From the NCBI GenBank assembly GCA_028695495.1, contig JAQVIX010000003.1, positions 1 through 64,000 of the forward strand: 64,000 nt of DNA, in the 5' to 3' direction. The DNA is from Candidatus Cloacimonadota bacterium (lineage in GTDB: Bacteria > Cloacimonadota > Cloacimonadia > Cloacimonadales > Cloacimonadaceae). The position numbers were made by a program, and so were the translations under genes. Below are positions 1 through 10,000 of the stretch, in pieces; within the stretch, counting starts at the first letter, position 1, and the number at the start of each line of letters is the position of its first letter. Below the pieces are notes generated by a model. That model made no database searches, was not told where the DNA came from, and was given only the letters and a program-made list of their open reading frames with translations.

Positions 1-7
1 CTTTTAT

Positions 8-204
8 CAGGCGTTAGGTGATAGGTTTTAGGTGTTAGGCGCTGCGCACGCACTGGAATTGTAGGGGCAGACCAATGTGTCTGCCCAATGGCTACATGGA
101 CTATTATATCGTGGGAACGGCATCTTGCCGTTTGATTGTAAAAGCGACATCTTGTCGCTATAAACTCCACGGTACACAAGCGACATTGACTTCAAGTAGC
201 GGAA
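8..204. repeat. 197-bp tandem repeat, copy 1 (three hairpins)
   Basis: This segment recurs at 256-452 with only about four mismatches and a 51-bp spacer. It holds three hairpins in a row: GGGCAGAC/GTCTGCCC (65-72 with 79-86), ACGGCA-TCT-TGCCGT (117-131) and AGCGACA-TCT-TGTCGCT (143-159). The last two share the same TCT loop. No convincing gene is seen; short reading frames here are by-products of the repeat. It is non-coding, and its function is unknown. Confidence 0.85.
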
Positions 205-255
205 ACCGCCAACCATAATAGTTCGTGAAGTCTATGGCGGTCATGAATCCTTTAG

Positions 256-452
256 CAGGCGTTAGGTGATAGGTTTTAGGTGTTAGGCGCTGCGCACGCA
301 CTGGAATCGTAGGGGCAGACCAGTGTGTCTGCCCAATGGCTACATGGACTATTATATCGTGGAAACGGCATCTTGCCGTTTGATTGTAAAAGCGACATCT
401 TGTCGCTATAAACTCCACGGTGCACAAGCGACATTGACTTCAAGTAGCGGAA
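256..452. repeat. 197-bp tandem repeat, copy 2 (three hairpins)
   Basis: Second copy of the 8-204 unit, in the same orientation and offset by 248 bp. The three hairpins are kept. The differences lie mainly outside the stems or in loops (for example CAATGT versus CAGTGT). The near identity points to recent duplication or gene conversion. Confidence 0.85.
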
Positions 453-510
453 CATTTCAGGTGTGAACATTTCTTGATGTTGAGTTGTTTGCGTATTTCG
501 GGACAGCTTC
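453..510. repeat. dispersed repeat module, also at 33937-33994
   Basis: The stretch around TTCTTGATGTTG and GTTTGCGTATTTCGGGACAGC matches 33937-33994 closely, and more loosely 34430-34490. It is one of several short modules that recur in the window's intergenic DNA in different combinations. Function unknown. Confidence 0.7.
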
Positions 511-548
511 TCCGCTCGGCAGCCAAGCATGATATTCTCTGTTCAAGC

Positions 549-648
549 TTGCCCCTTTGCCTCCCTCGTAATGCCCTCGCCTCTACCCAGAAAAAGCCGG
601 TCGAGGTGAGGGCATTGCGAGGGCGGCTAACGGGGAGGCTTGCTTCCA
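549..648. repeat. long imperfect palindrome, copy A
   Basis: The two halves, about 40 bp each, are imperfect reverse complements (left core CCCTCGTAATGCCCTCGCCTC, broken here only for length; right core GAGGTGAGGGCATTGCGAGG) around a loop containing AGAAAAAG. A second copy at 20492-20589 has the loop inverted (CTTTTTCT), so it lies in the opposite orientation. It looks like a MITE or REP-type element; no terminal duplication was established. Confidence 0.7.
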
Positions 649-668
649 CCTATTTCATTCGCAAAATA

Positions 669-692
669 AAGCCCCAGCAATTGCCGGGGCTT
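669..692 (-). terminator. rho-independent terminator of the 1936-aa protein gene
   Basis: The stem AAGCCCC/GGGGCTT has loop sequence AGCAATTGCC. Read on the minus strand it is followed by TTTATTTTG. It lies about 20 bp past the stop codon at 713, which fits a terminator for the giant minus-strand gene. Confidence 0.8.
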
Positions 693-712
693 ATATTCAT
701 TGGGTTATTTGT

Positions 713-3700
713 TTATTTACTGCGAATCGCGGCATCGGAGGCTATTACTTTATAGAACATCCGGTTGCCGGGGCTTACGATACCGTAATTTGTGCTGGTG
801 GTCACCTGAATCAATTCCCAATCGCCGTAGGGATCATCTGCGGCATAGATCAGGTATTGGGTGGCATTTTCCACAGCTTCCCAGCTTAGTGCCAAGCCGG
901 TTTCGCTTTGTTCGATAGATACCACGGGGCTTGCCAGCTCGTTTATTTCATAAGCTTCGATGCTTATATCGTCCACGTACCAGTAGTCAAAGCCGTAGTG
1001 GTCTTGATCGGTAGTCCACGCCAGATATACTTGCGGGCTTTCGATTCCGGTAATGATTACGTTTATATCTCCTTCCACGTCGCCATTTCCGGTTTCTACA
1101 AACCAGCCGGCATCCTGCCAGTTTACCAAATCCGTGCTGTATTGCAATTTTACAATGCCACCGGCACGGAAGTCATCCATATAGTGTTTGAAGTTTACTG
1201 CCAGGTTTTGTACGCCATCGGTCAAGAGCGGCGGGGAGATCAGGCGGCTGGTACCAATCGCGTTTTGATACATCGCGCGCATTTCATAAGGGGTGCCGCC
1301 AGCTACACTTGAGTTTACTTTGCTCCAGCGGTTTGAGCTAAGGTTGCCGCCAAAGGTCTGAATCCAATTCAGCGGCCAGCTAGCGTCTGTGCCAAAACCT
1401 TCGCTATAAGGAAGCGCAATGCGGGGATCGGCTTCGATGGTAAAGCGGCGGATTTCGGTAGCCAAAGCGCTGCCATGTTCATTGGTAGCCTGTACCGTCC
1501 AGTACCATTCCTGCAGATATTCAAATTCCATGTTGCCTTCTGCTACAGGGTTGAAGCTGCGGTTTGGAGTTTCAAAGAAGAAGCTATCGAAGATATCATC
1601 TTCGCTGGGAGCCAGATACACGGTGTAATAATCCGCATCGCCACCAAATTGGAGGTCGGGCATCCAGCTAAGCTCAAATCCTGCTTTGAAAAGTCCGGTA
1701 GCATTATCTGCGGGAGACCTAAGGAAAGGCTGGGCAGGGATGCCATCGGCTCCGGGAGATAGATTCAAGAGCAGGTTTGGACGGCTGGTATTTGCGCTGC
1801 CGTTGGTGGTGGGCGGAGCATTATCTGCTACCCAATAGATGTGGCTATTGGCGCCAGATGTGGTGTAGTAGATGCTCGGAGAGGGGCTGCTGCCGCCGCC
1901 ACCAAAGTTAGTTTCCACGGCGATGATCAGGTTACCACTAAAGTAAGGGAAGGGGGTATCCAGAGCAAAGCCATTCCAGCCTGGGGTATCGAAGGTATAG
2001 GTGCCTTGTTTTACCAGGGTGAGGTTGCCAATAAGGGTGTCAAAGGGCTGCAAGGTAAAGGCAGCATCCTCTGTGGTGCCGGCATAGATTTTGTAAGGGG
2101 TGGGAACTGTGCTGGTAGTAGCTACGTTCCAGGCTATAAAATCCAGCATTCCCACGTTGCCGATCTGCTCCTGAGTATATAGGGAAGCAGAGCGTTCATA
2201 ACCATACAGCACGCCGAAGGGGAAGCGCTGGGAGGCGGTGCCTTCGCCAATTATCTGGGTGCCTGTGGGGAAGCCGGCGCCGGTAAGCGCTACATCGTAG
2301 TTTTCACCAGCATATTGGATGCGCAGGGTGGCGTTTTGTATGCCATCGGCAGTAGCGGTGAAGCGTACGGGGATTTGTACGGTTTCGGTAAAGGCAAGGC
2401 TGGCGGGCAGGTTTGAGGTATCAAACTCAAACATATCGGCGCTGGTGCCAAAGAGGCTGATATCGCCCGCGGCAATTTCCAGAGAGCCTACGCCAAGGTT
2501 TGCGATGCTTACATTTTTCCAAGCGCTGGGTTCGTTTTGGAACACAGTGCCAAAATCCAAGCTTTCGGGATTGTAGCTAAAGATCGGCGCAGTAGGCAGA
2601 TCGCCAAACATCATCATGATATTTGGGAAACCGGATACCAGGGTGCCTGTAGGCGGCGCAGCGGGATCAGGGTTTGTACTATCGTTATAGTATCTGATGC
2701 TGCGGGTTCCGGCATCGGTGGTGCTATAGAAGTATTGGCTGCTGCCGTCGTAGCTGGGACGGTTTTCATCCACTGCGATTACCAGGTTATCCACGTTGTT
2801 GTAGATATAGGGTACATCCAGCGGAATTATGATCCAGCCTTCTACCGCCGGAATATTCAGGGAGCCGCTAAATACCTGGGTCATTTCATTTACAGGAATC
2901 CAGGATGTGGTGCTATCGAAGTTTTCCAGCTCGGTATGCCCCATATATACAGTCCATTCGCTGCTATTGGTGCCTACTCCGGCGCCATTCCAATAATAGG
3001 CAATGGTTTCAATGCGCTTATCGGCGGTAGCGATTTCGGGCTGCTTGTAGATAGTTTGGCTGTAGGTATAGCCGTAGTAGGGATGTACGGGCAAACTTAA
3101 GTTTTGGGAATCTCCACCTATTACCACGGTGCCTTCGGGCAAGCCCCAGGCGCTAAGCGGGATGTCGTAATCTTCGCCATCGTAAGTAATACGGAAAATG
3201 GCGGAGATTTCGCCAATCACGGTGGAAGTAAGGTTGATGGGAACGTTTACTAACTGGGCAGGTCCCAGAGCAACGGGGAAGTTGCTGGTATTGATATCAA
3301 AGAGATCGGCATTGTTGCCTATCAGGCTGAGATCATCCGCTGCGAGTTCCAAATCGCCCATACCTTGGTTTGAAATAGTGATATTTACATAAGGAGTGGG
3401 GGTATTGTACGATACCGCACCAAAGTTCAGCGCTTCCGGACTGTAGCTCAAGATGGGGTGGGTAGGGATGGATTCTACGCTGAAATCATCGATACCAAAA
3501 CCCCAGGAGGAGCTATAGCTATAATACTGGTGGAAGCCGATGAAAACGATCTGTCCGTGGTAAGCGGAAAGATTGATTTCGTGCTCGCTCCAGGCGGTAT
3601 TTGTGCAGGTGATATCGGTAAGTAGCTCGTCAAAAGCACCGATGCTGGAGCCGGTGGTAGATACATACACGCGGTAAGAGCTGGGTTGAGAAGCTCCTTC

Positions 3701-6523
3701 CACTTTATCCCACCATTTGATCTTTACATAGTCGTTTGTAAGATCGATGGGCGGGGTGATAAGCCAGTCGTTGTTATTTCCGCTCCCGTGTGCAGCATAA
3801 GGCTGGGAATGGGTAGGGGAGATGTAGGTATTGGCGCGTTTCCAGGTGTAGCTATCATTATTGGCGTTTATTACCGTCCAATCCAGCGGAGCAGCCGGGG
3901 TACCCGTCCAATCACCATCAAAGTCTTGCAGATAGGGGAAGCTGCTGATGGTGGGGTCAAAGCCATTGCCGGCAAGGCTTACCGTAGTGATTGTTCTGCC
4001 ATCGGTAATGGTAACGGTGCCAGTGTGTTCGCCAATTGCCTGAGGGGAATACTGAACGCTTACGGTAGTCATTTCGCCGGCGCCCAGGCTTACGGGAGCA
4101 GGGTTTGCGCTCAGGCTAAAGTAGGTTCCGCTTATGGCGATATTGGAGATATCCAGGCTGCCACCACCGATATTGCGAATGGTGATATTGTGGGTCTTGA
4201 TATCGCGCACCATGGTTCTGCCAAAATCCACTTCCGTATCGGAAATGAAGAATTCCGGGATCGTGGGCGGTTCACCAAATTTCAGGCGCAGGTTTGGATA
4301 AGCGCCTTTGAGAGTGGTGGTGCCGCCGGGAGGTACAGATTCAGGATTTGGGTTTGTGCTATCGCTATATGCTACCAGGCTGCGTCCGGCGCCACTGAGG
4401 GTGCTATAGAAGAATTGGGACGAACCGTCGTAACCGGGTTTATTTTCATCCACTGCGATTACGAGGTTGCTGATGCCGTTGTAGAAGAAGGGGTTATCCA
4501 ATTCTATTTCAATCCAGCCAGCGGTGGCGGGGATGCTAAGGGTGCCGTTAAATACCTGGGTAAGCTGGTTTACGGGAATCCAACTATTGCTGGTATTTAC
4601 AAAGCTGCTTAAGCCGGTATGCCCCATATAAACCACCCATTCGCTGCTATTGGTGCCTACTCCGGCGCCATTCCAATAGTAAGCGATCTTCTCGATGCGA
4701 TGACCGGGAACGTTGTAGTTTATCTCGTTTGCCAGATAGATGCTTTGGCTGTAGGTATAACCGTAGTAGGGATACACGGGGATGTTGTTGTTTGAGGTGC
4801 CGGTACCCAAGATCACGGTGCCAGGCGCTACCGCGGTATATGCCAAGCTTACGTCGTAGTTTACGCTATTGAAAGTAATGCGTAAGGTGGCATTGAAGCT
4901 GCCTTCAGCCTGCGGAGCGGCAAAAACGGGGATGTTTACGGCTTCACCGGCGCCCAAGCTGGCGGGCAGGTTTGTGCTGGTGTAGCCAAAGGCACCCGGA
5001 TTGGCACCGATGATGCTGATATTGGCGGTGCTCAGGTCGATTCTACCGCCGCCGGTATTGGTAACCGTTACGTTTTGTGCAGCAGATGTATCGCCCACTT
5101 GTACAAAGCCAAAGTTCATGCTGCTGGGAGCATAGTTAAAGATCGGCACATTCGGGGTTTCCTGAATGCTTACGTTGTCGATCATTACAAAATAATCGTT
5201 ATCGGAAAATACATGACTTTGGGCTACAAAGCGGATTACGATATAGCCGCTGTTATAAGCTGCCAGGCTTACTCTTTTGGGAGTAAAGGCAGCGGTGGCA
5301 GTGTGGTTTGTGTTATCGATGGTATAGATGGTATCGAAAGTTTGCCCAAAGTCCGTGGAAATCTGAACTTGCAGGTTTTCCGGGTCTTCCAAAATGGTGG
5401 GTGTACTTTCGTCATAATCCACGAATCTGTAATCGAACTTTAGCTCGGCATCCGGATTCATGGGGCCAATGGGGTTTGTGGTAGCTTGGGTATAATTGAT
5501 ACCCCAGAATAGGTTTCTGTACAAGCCATAGGAATCATTTACACCGTAGCCGCTGCCCACCTGCATGGTGCCACTCCAGTCCATTTGAGCCAAGCTGGTT
5601 TTGCCTTCAAAATCCTGGAAGTATGGCATGGGCTGCGAGGTGTCGTTCATGGTGGTAAAGCTCCGCGTTTCGCAAAGCTCAAACTCCGGATGTCCTTGAT
5701 CGTTCCAGGGCACCACTTTCCAATAGTAAGTGGTTCCATAGTTCAAAAGACCGGGATAGTAGTGGCTGGTGGCAAATTCTTCATGGCTGAGAAGCGGATT
5801 GCCTTCTACTGGATAATCTTCACCAAAATAGAGGTCATAACCGGTGGGAGTACCGGCATTATCAGTCCAGCTAAGGGTGGTGATAATGCTAAGGTCTGTA
5901 GCGCCATCTGCCGGGGCGATTAGGGTTACAGGTTCGGGAGGCAAAGCGCCGGAAATACCATAGAAACGGATGTCCGGACGTGCACCATATACCCAGCCCA
6001 GATCGGTGGGAGGTGCGCCATCGGCAGTCCAGGTTTGGTTAATGTCCTGACCTTGCAGCCAGGAGCCCCAAAAGCTGGGGTAGGGTTCTACGCCGGTGCC
6101 ATAGTTAGCTTCGGTAAGCACCAAGAGGTTTCCGGAAGTGGCAGCATCGTAGTAGAAATCTGTAATATCGATTTGGTGCCAATCTGTATTGTCAAAGCGG
6201 GCGATGCCGTCAAATACAGGGACCAAACCACCTTTCATATCTTCCCAAGTGGATTCTTGCAAGGTGGTTGCATCTGTAGTGGTAATATAGATTTTTATCG
6301 GGATATTGGCAGTGTTTGGGTCTCTTACATCCCAGCCCAAATGCGTAATAGTACCGCTGGCACCTATCTCGGAGGCGAGGTAGATGGAGGCACAACGCGT
6401 GTAGCCAAACCAGATATCAAAGGGCCATCTCGCTGAAAGCTCGCGGGTGCTAATCTGGATATCTGCACCCAGTGAAGCGATCATGAGCAAGACCAGGGTA
6501 ATGAACAAGTATTTTTTCATCAT
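713..6523 (-). CDS. giant exported multi-domain surface protein (Fn3, ASH, choice-of-anchor J modules)
   Basis: A 1936-residue secreted or surface protein of unknown ligand. A signal peptide (residues 1-20, MMKKYLFITLVLLMIASLGA) is followed by a module with FGYTRCASIYLASEIG, an Fn3-like segment near 196-290 and a MAM/choice-of-anchor J-like segment from about 300. ASH-type segments (NFGFVQVGD, DFGRTMVRD, NFGAVSYN, DFGTVFQNE) then alternate with further copies of the first module (YGYTYSQSIYLANEI, YGYTYSQTIYKQPEI, YGYERSASLYTQEQI). A jelly-roll-like segment and a final Fn3 close the protein, which ends in FYKVIASDAAIRSK. Unlike its upstream neighbour it has no YPNPFNP sorting domain, although a terminator follows the stop directly. 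Two ATGs are adjacent, and AGGAAGGACA lies just upstream. A role in adhesion or polymer binding is inference. Confidence 0.85.
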   Translation of the reverse strand: MMKKYLFITLVLLMIASLGADIQISTRELSARWPFDIWFGYTRCASIYLASEIGASGTITHLGWDVRDPNTANIPIKIYITTTDATTLQESTWEDMKGGLVPVFDGIARFDNTDWHQIDITDFYYDAATSGNLLVLTEANYGTGVEPYPSFWGSWLQGQDINQTWTADGAPPTDLGWVYGARPDIRFYGISGALPPEPVTLIAPADGATDLSIITTLSWTDNAGTPTGYDLYFGEDYPVEGNPLLSHEEFATSHYYPGLLNYGTTYYWKVVPWNDQGHPEFELCETRSFTTMNDTSQPMPYFQDFEGKTSLAQMDWSGTMQVGSGYGVNDSYGLYRNLFWGINYTQATTNPIGPMNPDAELKFDYRFVDYDESTPTILEDPENLQVQISTDFGQTFDTIYTIDNTNHTATAAFTPKRVSLAAYNSGYIVIRFVAQSHVFSDNDYFVMIDNVSIQETPNVPIFNYAPSSMNFGFVQVGDTSAAQNVTVTNTGGGRIDLSTANISIIGANPGAFGYTSTNLPASLGAGEAVNIPVFAAPQAEGSFNATLRITFNSVNYDVSLAYTAVAPGTVILGTGTSNNNIPVYPYYGYTYSQSIYLANEINYNVPGHRIEKIAYYWNGAGVGTNSSEWVVYMGHTGLSSFVNTSNSWIPVNQLTQVFNGTLSIPATAGWIEIELDNPFFYNGISNLVIAVDENKPGYDGSSQFFYSTLSGAGRSLVAYSDSTNPNPESVPPGGTTTLKGAYPNLRLKFGEPPTIPEFFISDTEVDFGRTMVRDIKTHNITIRNIGGGSLDISNIAISGTYFSLSANPAPVSLGAGEMTTVSVQYSPQAIGEHTGTVTITDGRTITTVSLAGNGFDPTISSFPYLQDFDGDWTGTPAAPLDWTVINANNDSYTWKRANTYISPTHSQPYAAHGSGNNNDWLITPPIDLTNDYVKIKWWDKVEGASQPSSYRVYVSTTGSSIGAFDELLTDITCTNTAWSEHEINLSAYHGQIVFIGFHQYYSYSSSWGFGIDDFSVESIPTHPILSYSPEALNFGAVSYNTPTPYVNITISNQGMGDLELAADDLSLIGNNADLFDINTSNFPVALGPAQLVNVPINLTSTVIGEISAIFRITYDGEDYDIPLSAWGLPEGTVVIGGDSQNLSLPVHPYYGYTYSQTIYKQPEIATADKRIETIAYYWNGAGVGTNSSEWTVYMGHTELENFDSTTSWIPVNEMTQVFSGSLNIPAVEGWIIIPLDVPYIYNNVDNLVIAVDENRPSYDGSSQYFYSTTDAGTRSIRYYNDSTNPDPAAPPTGTLVSGFPNIMMMFGDLPTAPIFSYNPESLDFGTVFQNEPSAWKNVSIANLGVGSLEIAAGDISLFGTSADMFEFDTSNLPASLAFTETVQIPVRFTATADGIQNATLRIQYAGENYDVALTGAGFPTGTQIIGEGTASQRFPFGVLYGYERSASLYTQEQIGNVGMLDFIAWNVATTSTVPTPYKIYAGTTEDAAFTLQPFDTLIGNLTLVKQGTYTFDTPGWNGFALDTPFPYFSGNLIIAVETNFGGGGSSPSPSIYYTTSGANSHIYWVADNAPPTTNGSANTSRPNLLLNLSPGADGIPAQPFLRSPADNATGLFKAGFELSWMPDLQFGGDADYYTVYLAPSEDDIFDSFFFETPNRSFNPVAEGNMEFEYLQEWYWTVQATNEHGSALATEIRRFTIEADPRIALPYSEGFGTDASWPLNWIQTFGGNLSSNRWSKVNSSVAGGTPYEMRAMYQNAIGTSRLISPPLLTDGVQNLAVNFKHYMDDFRAGGIVKLQYSTDLVNWQDAGWFVETGNGDVEGDINVIITGIESPQVYLAWTTDQDHYGFDYWYVDDISIEAYEINELASPVVSIEQSETGLALSWEAVENATQYLIYAADDPYGDWELIQVTTSTNYGIVSPGNRMFYKVIASDAAIRSK

Positions 6524-7006
6524 TGTCCTTCCTATACTATTTTTAAGTATTCAATATAATTACATGTCATTCAGAAAAATTGCAGCAGCGAACCGGCAGC
6601 TCGATGGCCGGCTCGCTGAAGCTCAGTTTTGGTTTTGAAGGTTTGGCAGAAGAACGTGGTATCTATGGCTGCGGCTGGGCTTTTTGTAGCGTTAATGTGC
6701 GACGATGAACGGATACTAATCTCAGCAGTGCAGACTTGGGCTACCTGGCGCTTCTTAAACTTAAATATGGGTAAGGGGAGCCGCCCCAGAGGCATTTGTC
6801 CTTTGGCTATCCGGGTCTTTACTCTTCCGCATCCCATGGTTTTTACTCTTACATTAGTCGCTTTTATAGTTTGGCAGCTTATTAGGTAAATCTGCCGCCG
6901 CCAAACGGGTTAATATCCTTATCAACATACTGTTTCAGAGGGTCCCGAAGGGGTATCGGAACCCTCTGTTTTAGGAGTATATTGAGTATTATAGTGTCTT
7001 TATAGT
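6524..7006. other. intergenic spacer between the two giant genes, with two hairpins
   Basis: Within these 483 bp the reading frames are short and resemble no known family. It holds a GC-rich hairpin at 6587-6617 (AGCGAaCCGGC/GCCGGcTCGCT) and a strong hairpin at 6936-6968. The promoter of the downstream minus-strand giant gene must lie near 6530-6600, but no clear -35/-10 pair was recognised. Confidence 0.5.
6936..6968. terminator. strong hairpin downstream of the 2487-aa gene, probable terminator
   Basis: CAGAGGGT pairs with ACCCTCTG, extended by CCGA/TCGG, around an AGGGGTA loop. It sits about 40 bp past the stop at 7007 of the minus-strand gene. The T-rich flank (TTTTAG) is on the plus-strand side and no T tract follows on the minus strand, so intrinsic termination of the giant gene is plausible but not certain. 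Confidence 0.5.
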
Positions 7007-10000
7007 TCATTGCATCAAAAGCATCTTGCGGGTGAAGCGCTTTTCGCCGGCTTGCAGGCGGTAGAAATACACGCCGCTGGCAACCGAGCTGCCCAGCTCG
7101 TCTTTGCCGTTCCACACAGTTTGGTATTTACCGGCGTTTTGCACTTCGGATACCAGTTTGCGCACGAGCTGTCCCTTGGCGTTGAATATGCTTAGTTCCA
7201 CGGTGGCTGCTTCTTTTAGCGAATAGCGCAGGGTGGTGCTGGGGTTAAAGGGGTTTGGGTAGTTCGTTAAAAGCTCGGTTTTGTATGCCGGGCTTACCTC
7301 ATCTTCGTTGGATACGGGCAGTTGGAAGTTTACTGTAGTGGTTTGGTTCCGATATACTACTACTTCCGGTACTATCTGGGTTTGGTATCCGGGGGCTTCA
7401 CACATTACTTCGTGGGTGCCTTCGGGTATTACCAGGGCGTAAGCACCGTTAGCACTGGTGGTGGCGGTTCTGCCGGCGGCGCTAATGGTGGCGCCCGGTA
7501 AGGGGGCGTTATTCGCCTTGCGTACTATGCCGGCTATCATTCCGGTTTCCACCACTCTTTGCAGGGTATTGGAAAATGCAGGCACCGAGGGCACATCGTT
7601 GCTATAATATGCCTTTACTGCCCAGCGGTAATAGCCATTGATTAGGTTTTGCCAGCCGGAATCCACTAGGAAGGTTTCGTTTACAATCTCCTGGGTAATC
7701 AGGTTCCAGGTGCTTTCATCTTCCTCTTGTCCCAGGTTCAGGCGCCATACTTTGTAGCCCACCAATACGCGTTGCTTATTGGCTGCGCTTTGCTTTGCCA
7801 ATACAGGCTCGGAAGCTACTCTGCCTTCTTCCACCCGGCGGGAGGAATTGTAGAGGGGAGCAGCTGGGGCAAAGCTAAGGCTCATCTGGGCCTTGGCTTT
7901 GGTGCCTGGTGCAGGCAGGTATCCGGCGAAGGGAGCCAAGTCTTCATTATTTGCAGAGGAGATTACGATATCGTCTATAAACCAATCGTACCACAAGCCG
8001 TCCAGAGTGGGGGCATCCAGTGCCTGGAAGGCTACCTTTACCTGCTGTCCACCGTAGTTTGAAAGGTCTATTACATACGGGGCTGCGTAGATATTCCAGC
8101 CGCCGCTAAGGGTGCTGGCATCCCAGAGTACGTGCCAGCTATGCCCGTTGTCGCTACTAATCTTTACATAGTAGTGTTCGTTGTTTTCCGAACCGTGATA
8201 TACATAGCTGTAGAAGCTAAGATAAGCCTCAGGCGGGCAGTAGAAGCTGGGGCTTATCAGCCATTCATCCTGATGGTTGTATTCCCATCTCAGCCCTGCC
8301 TGATAAATGCCATCCGGCGGGGTGATAGGCTCGCCAAAGAGATTTACCTCATGAAAGCGGCACCAGGTGGGAAATACGCCCAAGCCATTGGGGGCGCCAT
8401 TGTTGGTAGTAATCTGAGTCCAGTTTAAGGGCGGGAAGCTCTCGCCTTCAAAGCTCTCTCGTATCTCCAGAATAGAAGGATCCGGGCTGTACCAGTTTAT
8501 TTCTGCCTGAGTATCGTCCGCATTCATGGCAGCCGATACCGAATGTGGCGGATAGGTAAGCTCGGTAAGGGTAATATTGCCCATACTGTAGTTTATGATG
8601 TCTACCTCTATTTCGCCGGTGGTGGCGGCATAGCCAGAGCGCTGGATGCTATAGTGATAGCCAAAGTTTGCATACACGCCGGTCATTTCAAAGTATCCGG
8701 CCGCGTTTGAGATAGCGTTGTAATCCGCATAACCGCCGAGGTTGATTACCGCTCCTTCCAAAGGCGCCTGGGTATCCGATGCCAGGATAGTCCCGCTTAC
8801 GGTTACGGTAGGCATGAGCACCATAGTGGCATTTAGGGTAGTGGTTTCCTGGGCGCTAATGCTAAAGGGTTGGCTCAGGTTTTGATGGGCATGAACGCTA
8901 AAGATAGCGGTGTAATTGCCCGGCAAGATTCTTTGTATCTCATAAAAGCCATCGGCATTTGTAGTAGCGCTATAGGTATTGTTTTGCACTCTTACCTGCA
9001 CGTTTGCCAGGGCTTCATTGGCGGCATTGCGCACCACGCCGGAAAGGCTTCCCGTGGCATTGGGGATGATAAAGAGCGTGGTTTGCGGGAACTGGGCAGA
9101 TACCATGCCGGCGTTGGCAGGCGGGCTGGCAGGATTCAGGTCGTTTGAGTTTGTAGAGTAATTTCGGGATCTATTGGGTGCGCTGCCCGGCTGGCATCTG
9201 AAGTAATTGGTATTATCGTGGGCAGGGGTTTGCCAGGGCTGGAAAAAGCTAAGCACCAGGTTTTGATCTGCCTGATATTCAAAGGGTATATCAAAGGGAA
9301 TATTGATGGTGCCATCTCCCAAGGGGAAGCTGAGCACGCCATCGAATACCAGAGTAAGCTGGCTGCTGGGGAACCAACCGCCGGTAAGACCGCTTTGTGT
9401 GGTATTGCCCGCCCAAATCTTTACGGGTCTGTCGATCACGTTTTGGGTGAATTGAGATTTGAGCGAGATGCCCGTAATGGCACCAGAGATATTGCCCAAT
9501 TCGGCGGGGAACAGCAGGTATTGATTTAACGAACTGCGATAATACACGTCGATGGGAACGCGCGCAAGCTGATTACCTTCGCCCACGGTTTTGCCGATCA
9601 GGTTTGAATCCAATACGGTGATGGGCAGGGGCGGCGTGCTGTTATTATTGATATTGGAATCTGCCGGCAGGCTTACTTTGCCCAATAGCACAAAGTCGCC
9701 GGTTTCGGTAGGAAGCCAGGGGATGCTGATATCGGCAGTGCTTTCAGGTGCCAAATCTATGCCTTGGGCAGATGCCACCTCGATGCTGCCCTTAAAGAGC
9801 TTTACCGTATAGGCAGAGCCAGATACCGGCACCGAAGCCATATTCTTTATCTGAATTACATATTCGCTATTGTGTCCGGCAGAGGGGTAGCGATTTCCCG
9901 TAATGCGCTGTGCCGCCATATCATTACGCAGGATGCGCAGGGTATTGGAAAAGGCGGGGTTGCTCACCTGATTATAGGAATACAAGGCTTTTACCGCCCA

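Noticed and set aside
8-452. Possible CRISPR array
   Set aside because: There are only two long units with hairpins inside, no short direct repeats with unique spacers, and no cas genes in the window.
3686-4612. Plus-strand reading frame of 308 codons inside the first giant gene
   Set aside because: It is antisense to a coherent multi-domain protein and shows no family motif. Long antisense frames are expected in repetitive coding DNA like this.
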